A DNA stretch of 64,000 nt from Erythrobacter sp. (GTDB taxonomy: Bacteria; Pseudomonadota; Alphaproteobacteria; Sphingomonadales; Sphingomonadaceae), in the NCBI RefSeq assembly GCF_024305245.1, contig NZ_JAMWYX010000002.1, positions 124,001 through 188,000 of the forward strand, written 5' to 3'. Position 1 is the stretch's first letter. Each line of letters opens with the position of its first letter. Under the pieces are notes generated by a model. It worked only from the letters and a program-made list of their open reading frames with translations. It was not told the origin of the DNA and made no database searches. Position numbers and translations under genes: made by a program. Below, piece by piece: positions 54,740 through 62,264 of the stretch.

Positions 54740-56098
54740 TCAGCAATCAATTTCCAGCAAGGTTTCGCCCGCCAGCAGACTGCCCGCAGCCGGTAGCAGA
54801 CCCGGCGCGCTGGTCTCGTCCTGCGATTGCGACTGCAGCGGCCACCACAATTCGAAGATCGTGCCGCAATCGGGCCAGCTCTGGATCGTCAAAGCGCCGT
54901 TATTGCTGGCGATGATCCCGGCAACGACTGCCAGGCCAAGACCGGTTCCGGCCTCGCCCTTGTCGGTAAAGAACGGCTCGAACACGCGGTTCAGGTCCTC
55001 GGCAGCGATTCCGCAGCCGGTATCGCTCACCCGGATCACGGCGGAGGGCACCTGCGGCAGCGTACCGATGGTCAGCGTGCCGTTCGGCAGGTAATCGGGA
55101 TCGGCAATCACTTCCAGCTTGATGCGCGAAACCTGTCCGGGCTGGAGCGCATCGCGGGCATTGAGCGCGAGGTTGAGCACCACCTGATTGAGTTCGGTAT
55201 CGTCGGTCCGCGCCATCAGCGGCGCGGACGGCACGTCAACCTCGATACGGTGGAGCGGATCGGACAGGCTGGGCGCGACCAGATCGCGCACGTCCCACAC
55301 GGTCTTGCGCAGATCGACCAGCCGGGGATCCGGCACCCGGCGGCTCACCGTCAGCAGTTTTTCCACCAGCCCCGCCGCGGTCGAGGCAGCGGACTGGATG
55401 CGCAGCGCGTGGTGGCGGACGCGTTCGTCCTCGATGTTGCGCAGCAATTCCGCAGTGCCCGAGATTGCGACGATGAGATTGTTGAAGTCATGCGCGATGC
55501 CGCTCGCCAACTGGCCCACCACTTCCTGTCGCTGGGCAAGCATCAGCTGTTCGCGCAGCCGCGCCTTTTCGCGCTCCATCGCCCGCCGCTCGCCGATGTC
55601 GCGGGTGACGCACACCATTCCGCCTTCGGGCGAGAGCGACAGGGCCACTTCCTGCTCGATCGGGGTGGCGTCGCGTCCGCGCCCCTGGGTTTCGCCGCGC
55701 CATTGGCCGATCTGCCGGACGACGGGCATCGCCTCATCCTTGATCCGTTCGCCTTCGACCGGATCGTAAAGGATGCTCCAGGGCTGACCGATCAGCGGCG
55801 CAGCGTCGTCATATCCGAACATCAGCGCATGGGCGCGGTTCATGAAGATGAAGCGCCCTTCCGCATCGGTGATGGCAATGCCATCGTCCGACGCCTCGAT
55901 CGCGGCGACCAGCCGCGCGAGGCGGGCTTCGGTGGCGACGCGCGAGGCGTCGCTTTCGAAGCGGCCGGCGGCCACTCGGGCCATGACATCGCGTTCGCGA
56001 TCGGATGCGGTGTCGAGCACGCCGGGCTCGAGCAGCGCGGCGAGGCTGGCCGCTTCACGTTGCAGGGTCTGGGCAAGCGATGGATCAGGCTGGTGCAT
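54740..56098 (-). CDS. PAS-domain sensor histidine kinase, soluble
   Basis: 452 aa from ATG 56098 (a TTG at 56116 is possible). No membrane segment. A PAS domain (about 65-185: IEASDDGIAITDAEGRFIFMNRAHALMFGYDD) is followed by the histidine box ASGIAHDFNNLIVAISGTAELL, N-box LNLALNARDAL, DTGCGI and GTGLGLAVVAGI. The 'HDFNNL' box places it with kinases often having a C-terminal receiver, but none is present and no response regulator is adjacent. It is convergent with the M14 gene, 13 nt apart. Confidence 0.82.
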   Translation of the reverse strand: MHQPDPSLAQTLQREAASLAALLEPGVLDTASDRERDVMARVAAGRFESDASRVATEARLARLVAAIEASDDGIAITDAEGRFIFMNRAHALMFGYDDAAPLIGQPWSILYDPVEGERIKDEAMPVVRQIGQWRGETQGRGRDATPIEQEVALSLSPEGGMVCVTRDIGERRAMEREKARLREQLMLAQRQEVVGQLASGIAHDFNNLIVAISGTAELLRNIEDERVRHHALRIQSAASTAAGLVEKLLTVSRRVPDPRLVDLRKTVWDVRDLVAPSLSDPLHRIEVDVPSAPLMARTDDTELNQVVLNLALNARDALQPGQVSRIKLEVIADPDYLPNGTLTIGTLPQVPSAVIRVSDTGCGIAAEDLNRVFEPFFTDKGEAGTGLGLAVVAGIIASNNGALTIQSWPDCGTIFELWWPLQSQSQDETSAPGLLPAAGSLLAGETLLEIDC

Positions 56099-56593
56099 GG
56101 TGTGACTGCTTTGCAAAGCTGGAGTGGTGGAAGTCGCCCTTGACCTGATTGACGCCTGCTTTTCCGGCGCAATTCAGGCGTGTGGCAATGACGTCCTATC
56201 CTTCCGTATCTGTCGCTCCCTTCCTCGGTATGTTCATCTATCCGGAGGTTGCCTCGCGCTAACCAAAGGTTTTTGCGGGCACGCTTCCCGGCGTCGGAGA
56301 TCCCCTCGCGCCGATCAGAGGCCGCGGTCCTGTCGGCATTCGGAGGTCAGCCGCGGCACGCCGCCGATGGGTGTGGCCAAACCCAGAAAAACCAATGGAA
56401 GCGGCAAGATGGTGGCAGGCGCGATCATGCTCGCTTCGGCCGCCGCGACCTGTGGTGCTGACAGCAGCGGCTTCAATGCAGACATATCTTCCAATCTACA
56501 AAATAGAATGGTTTCGAAGATTTATTGAATTTTTCAGAGGGAAGACGCTGGTCTAGATACCTCTCCGCAACCCCGACACGAAAGGGCCGGAGC
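56099..56593. other. intergenic region with an AT-rich promoter-like segment
   Basis: 495 bp between the divergent PAS kinase and the IDH-fold gene. Most of it is GC-rich and has no defensible gene, but 56480-56560 is strikingly AT-rich, with TTATTGAATTTTTCAGAGG just before the downstream gene. TTTTCA (56531) and TAGATA (56554) are 17 bp apart and could be a weak -35/-10 pair. The TTGAA element here also appears in the second ArsR promoter region. Confidence 0.4.
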
Positions 56594-57763
56594 ATGGACA
56601 CAGCCAATCACCAGCAGGAATTCGCGGCGCAGGAGCATGGCCATCGCCTCGCTTTGGCCCCGGCGCACAGCCGATCCGGCCTGCGGTTGGTCAGCACCGG
56701 CTTACGGTTGGCAGAGCCGGTCCTGGCGCCCGACGCTGCGTGGGCCGATGCCTTTGCGCAGCTGACGGGTTGGCTCGATATCGCGGTGGAACCGGTAGCG
56801 GCGAACCGGACACCGGGCCTGCAAAAGGTCGCGGCATGGGCACGCTCCGCCGCCGGCACGGTCGCCGCACCGCAGTTCGCACCGTGGCAGCCGATCTCTC
56901 CGGTGGCGCTGCAGAACGCCGACAATCCCGATCTGCCGCGCGCCGACTGGGCCGCGAGCTATCTGTTCGATCATGGGCAGGGCAGCGGGCAGCGGGTGGG
57001 CGCGCTCGATCTGATGCTGATGTCGCCTCATCCGGCGCGCTGCGAGCCCGGGGAAGATCGCGCGGCCCCGCTTCCGCGTCTTGGCATCGTCGAAGCAATG
57101 CTCCGCGCCGCCCGGAAAGAGGGCCGCAGCAGGATCGCGATCATCGTGCCCGCGAGCCAGCGTAACGCAGCGATAAAACAGCTGTTGATGGCTGGCCGCT
57201 CGCTGACCCGGGACGGGGTCGAGCTGGAAATTCTTGCCGTCGAACAGGCGCTGGCCGGATTGCTGTTGCCGCGCCCGCAATGGGATGCGCTGATCGTTAC
57301 GCCGTGTCTGCGCAGTATCGTGTTCGCGATGCTGGCGCAGGCGACCGGCGTCGCCGGGCCGTGGCCGATGCTGTGGCATGGGGCTCGCGGTCTGGTGCTG
57401 GTTGCCAGCGAGGTGTTGAGTGACGCGCGCGGGCGCCTGCCGCTCGATGCGGCGGTGATGACACAGGCTCTGGCGTTGACCATGCAGCACGCAGGCAAAA
57501 CGTCGGCGGCGCTGCGGCTTCACCGGGCCAGCGCCCAATTGCGCGACAGCGGGGTCGTGACGCCGTCGCGCGGTTCGCCCGCACCCTATGTCACCGAAAT
57601 CGACGATGCGCAGTTCGTGCAACTGGTCTGCTCGGGCAGCGCGGCGAGCAAGCGGGTTGTGCCGCATTGGCGCGCCATGCCCGAAAGTCCTCCCACCGTC
57701 CCGACGGGCGATGCCGCGCGTCTGACCCTGGTGGCAGCCAACCTCTCACCTTCCGCTTTTTGA
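56594..57763 (+). CDS. degenerate isocitrate/isopropylmalate dehydrogenase-fold protein, probably inactive
   Basis: 389 aa. There is no match in the N-terminal 130 residues that I can place. From about residue 165 the order follows NAD-IDH/IMDH: VEAMLRAARKEGRSRIAIIVPASQRNAAIKQLLMAGRSLTRDGVELEILAVEQALAGLLLPRPQWDALIVTPCLRSIVFAMLAQATGVAGPWPML. This aligns with 'ARK..K.VT.V.KAN......L....E.A.......E....D.....L...P..FDVIVT.N.FGDILSD.A...G.LG..P'. The catalytic Lys, the metal-binding Asp residues (VDN and GDILSD) and the HGSAP nucleotide motif are all replaced. It is 13 nt from an ArsR regulator, so they are co-transcribed. A binding or regulatory role is inferred. It could also be an unrelated fold. 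Confidence 0.5.
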   Translation: MDTANHQQEFAAQEHGHRLALAPAHSRSGLRLVSTGLRLAEPVLAPDAAWADAFAQLTGWLDIAVEPVAANRTPGLQKVAAWARSAAGTVAAPQFAPWQPISPVALQNADNPDLPRADWAASYLFDHGQGSGQRVGALDLMLMSPHPARCEPGEDRAAPLPRLGIVEAMLRAARKEGRSRIAIIVPASQRNAAIKQLLMAGRSLTRDGVELEILAVEQALAGLLLPRPQWDALIVTPCLRSIVFAMLAQATGVAGPWPMLWHGARGLVLVASEVLSDARGRLPLDAAVMTQALALTMQHAGKTSAALRLHRASAQLRDSGVVTPSRGSPAPYVTEIDDAQFVQLVCSGSAASKRVVPHWRAMPESPPTVPTGDAARLTLVAANLSPSAF

Positions 57764-57776
57764 AAGGGCGCCCAAC

Positions 57777-58142
57777 GTGCCAAGCCGAAAGATTGTCGCC
57801 ACCGAACTCGCCGGCGTTCTGCGCCAGATTTCTCACCCGGATCGCATTCGCTTGCTGCTGAAGCTGCAGGCTGGCGATCTGACCGTCAACGAGCTGGCCG
57901 AAACGCTCGAGATTCCCGCCACCCGCGTCTCGCAGCATCTCGGCGTGCTGCGCGCGGTGGGATTGGTGGAAACCGAATCCAAGGCGCAGCAGCGGGTCTA
58001 TTGCCTCAGCCAGCCGGAACTCGCCGGATGGCTGATCGACGGCATCGATTTCATCGCCCACCGGCTCGGCCGCGCCAGCGCCAAGGATATCGAGCTGGCG
58101 AAAGAGCTATGGCACAAGGAAGCGTCAGAAACGGTCAGCTGA
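57777..58142 (+). CDS. ArsR-family regulator (copy 1)
   Basis: 121 aa, GTG start after AAGGGCG. A winged helix-turn-helix covers residues about 10-90 (LRQISHPDRIRLLLKLQAGDLTVNELAETLEIPATRVSQHLGVLRAVGLVETESKAQQRVYCL). There is one Cys only, so no obvious metal site of ArsR or SmtB type. It is paralogous to the regulator at 60463-60828: same length, same MPSR-x-IV start and the same ending pattern ELW...ETxS. It follows the IDH-fold gene and converges with SulP. Confidence 0.82.
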   Translation: MPSRKIVATELAGVLRQISHPDRIRLLLKLQAGDLTVNELAETLEIPATRVSQHLGVLRAVGLVETESKAQQRVYCLSQPELAGWLIDGIDFIAHRLGRASAKDIELAKELWHKEASETVS

Positions 58143-58151
58143 CCTTCCCCA

Positions 58152-59717
58152 TCAGGCGGCAGGCCGCTGCATCAGCCCCGGGATCGATGTTTTGCCCGGA
58201 TCCTGCGAGCGCCGTCCGTAACGCTGCACCAGCTCGTTCCATTCGACCGTCAGGCTGCCGCCAGTGCTCTGGTGCAGCTTCTCCCACGAGGAGAGCATCT
58301 CAAGGCACGCATGGTCGATATATTCGAGCTTCTCGACATGGATATGCATTTCCGATCCGCGCGGTGCCCGTTCCAGCGCGCCTGACAATTGCGGGATCGA
58401 GAAGAAGGTTGCCGATCCGGTCAACCACACATCGGTGCGGTTGGTTTCGGCGGTGTTGGTCACTTCGATCTCCAGATGCGAGAAAGTGTAGACCAGCTTG
58501 AGGGTCGCCAGACCGAAGCCGAGGATAACGCCGGTGAGCAGGTCGATCGCGACCACGCCGAACAGCGTCACGAAATAGATCGCCAGTTCCTGCCTGCCGA
58601 ATTCGGCGATCTTGCGGATCTGGGCCACGTTCACCAGCTTGTAACCGGTGTAGACGAGGATCGCGGCCAGCACCGCGGTCGGGATTTCGTTGAGCACGAA
58701 CGGGAACGCGGCCACCGCCAGCAGCAGCCACGCGCCGTGCAGGATCGCGGAAATGCGGGTGGTTGCGCCAGCTTCGACATTGGCGGCAGAGCGCACGATG
58801 ACGCCGGTCATCGGCAGCGCGCCCACTGCGCCGCAGATCAGGTTGCCGATACCCTGCGCGCGCAGTTCCTTATCGTAATTGGTGCGCACGCCGATGTGCA
58901 TCTTGTCGACCGCTGTGGCGCATAGCAGCGTTTCGGCGCTGGCGACGAATGCGAACACGATGCCGAGCGTGATGATGTCGGGATCGAGGAACCCGGCAAG
59001 CGCGTCGCCAGTGGGAATATTCAGCGCCGTGGTAAGATTGGCCGGCAATTCGACCAGCGTGATCGGCAGCGCGAAGACGAAGGCGAGGGCCGTGCCGACA
59101 AACACGCCCAGCAACGGGCCGGGCAACAGGGCGAGGCGTTTCGGCTTGAACTTGTTCCACGCGACGATGGTGAGGATGGTGATGAAACCGGCCATCGCTG
59201 CAAGGTGATGCACCGATCCATCGACCGGGATGGCATTGATGATCGCTTCGGGAATGGCGGCGATGTTGGCAAGGCCGCTGGAGCGCGGAGCGGCATCCAG
59301 CATCACGTGGAATTGCGACGCGAAGATCAGCACACCGATGCCCGCCAGCATCCCGTGGATGACCGAAGGCGAGATCGCCCGGAACCACTGGCCGAGCCTG
59401 AACACCCCGGCGAGCAATTGCAGCGCGCCTGCAATCAGCCCGACGACGCCGAGCATGATCAGCCCGTGTTCCTGCACCAGCTGGTATACCAGCACCGCCA
59501 TGCCCGCTGCCGGCCCACTGACCTGCAGTGGCGATCCGGCGATGCTGCCCACCACCAGACCACCGACGATGCCCGTGATCAGGCCCAGCGCAGGCGGCGC
59601 GCCCGAGGCGATCGCGATGCCCATGCACAGCGGCAGGGCAACGAGAAACACCACGATAGAGGCGAGGAAATCCCTCCCGACGACGGCAGAGCTCAGGTCA
59701 GTGGCATTCGGCTTCAT
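58152..59717 (-). CDS. SulP-family anion transporter with STAS domain (likely bicarbonate)
   Basis: 521 aa. The N-terminal permease has about 12-14 helices, starting with VFLVALPLCMGIAIASGAPPALGLITGIVGGLVVGSIAGSPLQVSGPAAGMAVLV, the SulP signature. The C-terminal STAS domain (about 420-510) includes HIHVEKLEYIDHACLEML. SulP proteins carry sulfate, bicarbonate or dicarboxylates. The beta carbonic anhydrase gene 66 nt upstream on the same strand, together with the naturally fused SulP-carbonic anhydrase proteins known elsewhere, makes bicarbonate the best guess. Confidence 0.85.
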   Translation of the reverse strand: MKPNATDLSSAVVGRDFLASIVVFLVALPLCMGIAIASGAPPALGLITGIVGGLVVGSIAGSPLQVSGPAAGMAVLVYQLVQEHGLIMLGVVGLIAGALQLLAGVFRLGQWFRAISPSVIHGMLAGIGVLIFASQFHVMLDAAPRSSGLANIAAIPEAIINAIPVDGSVHHLAAMAGFITILTIVAWNKFKPKRLALLPGPLLGVFVGTALAFVFALPITLVELPANLTTALNIPTGDALAGFLDPDIITLGIVFAFVASAETLLCATAVDKMHIGVRTNYDKELRAQGIGNLICGAVGALPMTGVIVRSAANVEAGATTRISAILHGAWLLLAVAAFPFVLNEIPTAVLAAILVYTGYKLVNVAQIRKIAEFGRQELAIYFVTLFGVVAIDLLTGVILGFGLATLKLVYTFSHLEIEVTNTAETNRTDVWLTGSATFFSIPQLSGALERAPRGSEMHIHVEKLEYIDHACLEMLSSWEKLHQSTGGSLTVEWNELVQRYGRRSQDPGKTSIPGLMQRPAA

Positions 59718-59783
59718 CGTGAAAGTGCTCCGGCGCGGAAGAGAGGGGAGGTGTGCACGGCGTTTTCGGCAGGCGGGATCGGG

Positions 59784-60449
59784 TCAGCAGGCGTGATTGG
59801 CGACCATGGCGGAGGCGACTTCGCTGGCATAACGTTCCTCGACCGGAACCCAGGTGCCGCTAGCCTCGTCAAAGGCGGAGACTTCGCCCGTCTTGATGTC
59901 ATAGACCCAGCCGTGCAGCTTGACCGATTTCTGCGCGAGCGCCACCGCCACGGTGGGGTGGGTTCTGAGGTGCTGCAGCTGCAGGATGACATTCTGTTCC
60001 AGCAGCATCCGCATCTTGGTATCCGCATCCAACCCGGCACCCAGCGCCTCGGTAATGTCGACCGCGCCCTGCGCAAATCCAAGCCATTCGCGCACGTGCG
60101 GCAGGTTGGTCAGGCCGGCGGGGTTCATCGCGCCCTTCATCGCGCCGCATTCGGTGTGGCCGCAAATCACGATGTGCGGGATCTGGAGCGCGCCGATGGC
60201 GAATTCGATCGATGCAGTCACGCCGCCGGTCTGCTTGGTGTGCGGCGGCACGATGTTGCCGGCATTGCGCAGGATGAACAGCTCGCCCGGATCGGTCTGG
60301 GTCAGCATCGCGGTTTCGATGCGGCTGTCCGAGCAGGTGATGAACAGTGCCTCGGGGCTTTGACCGGTGCTCAGACGCTCGAACAGCGCCTGCTTTTCCG
60401 GGAAAACCTCGCGCTGGAACTTGATGACACCAAGGGCAAAATTCGACAT
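59784..60449 (-). CDS. beta-class carbonic anhydrase
   Basis: 221 aa. Zinc ligands Cys39, His98 and Cys101 are in CSDSR and GHTECG, with Asp41-Arg43 as the catalytic dyad, and a GGVTASIEFAIGALQIPHIVICGHTECGAM core. It interconverts CO2 and bicarbonate. The ATG at 60449 follows the ArsR gene by 13 nt; the frame is open further but overlaps ArsR. It forms an operon with ArsR copy 2 and SulP. Confidence 0.92.
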   Translation of the reverse strand: MSNFALGVIKFQREVFPEKQALFERLSTGQSPEALFITCSDSRIETAMLTQTDPGELFILRNAGNIVPPHTKQTGGVTASIEFAIGALQIPHIVICGHTECGAMKGAMNPAGLTNLPHVREWLGFAQGAVDITEALGAGLDADTKMRMLLEQNVILQLQHLRTHPTVAVALAQKSVKLHGWVYDIKTGEVSAFDEASGTWVPVEERYASEVASAMVANHAC

Positions 60450-60462
60450 TCGGGTAGTCCTC

Positions 60463-60828
60463 TCAGCTGGAAGTCTCGGGGGCGTCAGCCGTCCACAGCT
60501 CGCGCACATGATCAATGTGCGAGCCTTCACCAAAGCGGTTGCGGACATCGACAAAATCGAGCGCCTCGACGATCCAGGCGGCAATGCCGGGATGGGTCAG
60601 GCGGTAGAAATGATTGCGCCCCTCGCGCCGGTCTTCGACGATCCGGTGGGCGCGCAGCGGGGCCAGGTGCTGGGAAATGCGGGTTGCGGGCAGATCGAGC
60701 GCGGCGGCGATGCTGCTCACATCCTGCTCTCCGAGGCGCAACTCCTCGATCAGGCGCAGCCTGTCAGGGTGCGCGAGCAACCGCAGCAGATCCGCCAGTT
60801 CGCGGGATACGATCATCCTGCTTGGCAA
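60463..60828 (-). CDS. ArsR-family regulator (copy 2)
   Basis: 121 aa, TTG start with GGGAGG 5 nt upstream; the choice is backed by the equal length and start (MPSRMIVSREL) of the paralogue at 57777. Helix-turn-helix LLAHPDRLRLIEELRLGEQDVSSIAAALDLPATRISQHLAPLRAHRIVEDRREGRNHFYRL. No Cys, so no thiol metal or sulfide sensing. It heads the carbonic anhydrase-SulP operon, so it probably regulates carbon/bicarbonate uptake and itself. Confidence 0.82.
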   Translation of the reverse strand: MPSRMIVSRELADLLRLLAHPDRLRLIEELRLGEQDVSSIAAALDLPATRISQHLAPLRAHRIVEDRREGRNHFYRLTHPGIAAWIVEALDFVDVRNRFGEGSHIDHVRELWTADAPETSS

Positions 60829-60861
60829 TACATCCTCCCACACCTGCAAGGTTCTGCAGAC

Positions 60862-60883
60862 TTGAATGCTTGAAGCTATTGAA
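60862..60883. promoter_or_regulatory. three TTGAA direct repeats, candidate ArsR operator
   Basis: TTGAA at 60862, 60870 and 60879, that is, at 8- and 9-nt steps, about 35-55 bp upstream of the ArsR copy 2 start. A TTGAA also lies 69 bp upstream of the IDH-fold/ArsR copy 1 operon (56525). Direct repeats rather than an inverted repeat are unusual for ArsR, so the assignment is tentative. Confidence 0.3.
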
Positions 60884-60982
60884 GGTATCGGATTCGGTCA
60901 AGCAACTTGCGTGCGGGATCGGACGGACGCTTGCATTCGCGGCGCGCCCGTCCGACACTCGGCCCGGCAGGAGAAAGACCCG

Positions 60983-61687
60983 ATGGCATCGGCAAGCGCG
61001 CATCCCGACGATCCGCATTTCGTCCACCGCACCGGCTGGTTGCGAGCGGCGGTGCTGGGGGCCAATGACGGGATCGTCTCGGTCGCATCGCTGATCATCG
61101 GGGTGGCGGCGGCGGGGCCTGCGCCCGGTGCGGTGCTGATCGCGGGGGTGGCGGGGCTGGTCGCAGGCGCCATGTCGATGGCGGCGGGGGAGTTCATCTC
61201 GGTCTCCTCGCAGCGCGATTCCGAACAGGCCGATATCCGGCGCGAGAAACTGGCGCTCAAGAAGATGCCGGAGGAAGAACTCGCAGAACTTGCGGCGATT
61301 TACGAGGGACGGGGACTCAGCCCCGACACGGCGCTGCTGGTTGCGCGCGAACTGAGCGCCCGCGATGCCCTGACCGCGCATATCCGCGACGAATTGGGCC
61401 TGTCGGACGCACTCGCAGCGCGGCCGCTGCAAGCCGCTTTTGCCTCGGGCATGACCTTCAGCGCTGCCGCTGCACTGCCGGTACTGGTTGCGTGGGTGGT
61501 TCCGGCTTCGGCCATTGTCCCTGCTGTCCTGGCAGTCGCGGTTGCGGCGTTGGCGCTGCTGGGTGCGATCGGCGCGCGTGCAGGCGGAGCGCCGCTGCTT
61601 CCGGCTGTTCTGCGCGTGCTGGGCTGGGGCGTGTTCGCGATGGGGATCACCTTTGCCATCGGATCGCTGCTGGGCGTCAGCGTCTGA
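60983..61687 (+). CDS. VIT1/CCC1-family Fe2+/Mn2+ transporter
   Basis: 234 aa. ATG 60983 after CAGGAG. The first part, [30 protein letters not shown], is the VIT signature with the Asp of the metal path. [28 protein letters not shown] is helix 2 with Met and Glu metal residues. A cytosolic metal-binding helix ([20 protein letters not shown]) and three further membrane helices follow. Exports or stores Fe/Mn. It is divergent from ArsR copy 2. Confidence 0.88.
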   Translation: MASASAHPDDPHFVHRTGWLRAAVLGANDGIVSVASLIIGVAAAGPAPGAVLIAGVAGLVAGAMSMAAGEFISVSSQRDSEQADIRREKLALKKMPEEELAELAAIYEGRGLSPDTALLVARELSARDALTAHIRDELGLSDALAARPLQAAFASGMTFSAAAALPVLVAWVVPASAIVPAVLAVAVAALALLGAIGARAGGAPLLPAVLRVLGWGVFAMGITFAIGSLLGVSV

Positions 61688-61778
61688 CACTGACGGTCTG
61701 CGTCGTCTTTCCCATGGCCGCGCGCACCGCGCCCTGCTAAGCTCACCGCTGGGCAAACCGGGGAAGGATATCAGGCGC

Positions 61779-62264
61779 GTGGCAATCGGCTTTACCGTCA
61801 ATGGCAAGGATGTGAGCGTGGAGGCCGAGGCCGATACGCCGCTGCTGTGGGTTCTGCGAGAGGATCTCGCGCTGACCGGCACCAAGTTCGGCTGCGGCAT
61901 TGCCGCCTGCGGGGCGTGTTCGGTGCATGTCGATGGACAGATCACCCGCTCGTGCAGCGTGCCTGTCAGTGACATCGCGGGCAAGACCGTGACCACGATC
62001 GAAGGGCTGAAGGGCGATGACGGCACGCTCCACGCGGTCCAGCAGGCGTGGATCGCCGCGCAAGTGCCGCAATGCGGATATTGCCAGTCCGGCCAGATCA
62101 TGGCGGCGGTTGCGCTGATCGAGCAGACTGGCACGCCGTCCGACGCCCAAATCGACGAGGCGATGACCAATATCTGCCGCTGCGGCACCTATCCGCGTAT
62201 CCGCACGGCGATTCTGGCCGCCACCGGTCAGGCGGCCGCCGCTGCCGTGCAGGGAGAGGCATGA
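61779..62264 (+). CDS. [2Fe-2S] subunit of a molybdenum hydroxylase (IorA-like)
   Basis: 161 aa, GTG start after GGAAGGA. Plant-type cluster [23 protein letters not shown] (CxxxxCxxC...C) and a second cluster CGYCQSGQ ... CRCG. This size and pair of clusters match isoquinoline 1-oxidoreductase or aldehyde oxidase alpha subunits. Its stop overlaps the large-subunit start by 4 nt. No signal; it would be carried out with the Tat-exported partner. Confidence 0.88.
   Translation: MAIGFTVNGKDVSVEAEADTPLLWVLREDLALTGTKFGCGIAACGACSVHVDGQITRSCSVPVSDIAGKTVTTIEGLKGDDGTLHAVQQAWIAAQVPQCGYCQSGQIMAAVALIEQTGTPSDAQIDEAMTNICRCGTYPRIRTAILAATGQAAAAAVQGEA

Noticed and set aside
56124..56528. 134-codon frame upstream of the IDH-fold gene
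   Set aside because: No ribosome site, unusual composition, runs through the AT-rich promoter-like segment, and no motif.
59301..59314. Possible second parS (CATCACGTGGAATT)
   Set aside because: Only the central CACGTGGAA agrees; the outer arms do not match and it is inside the SulP coding region.
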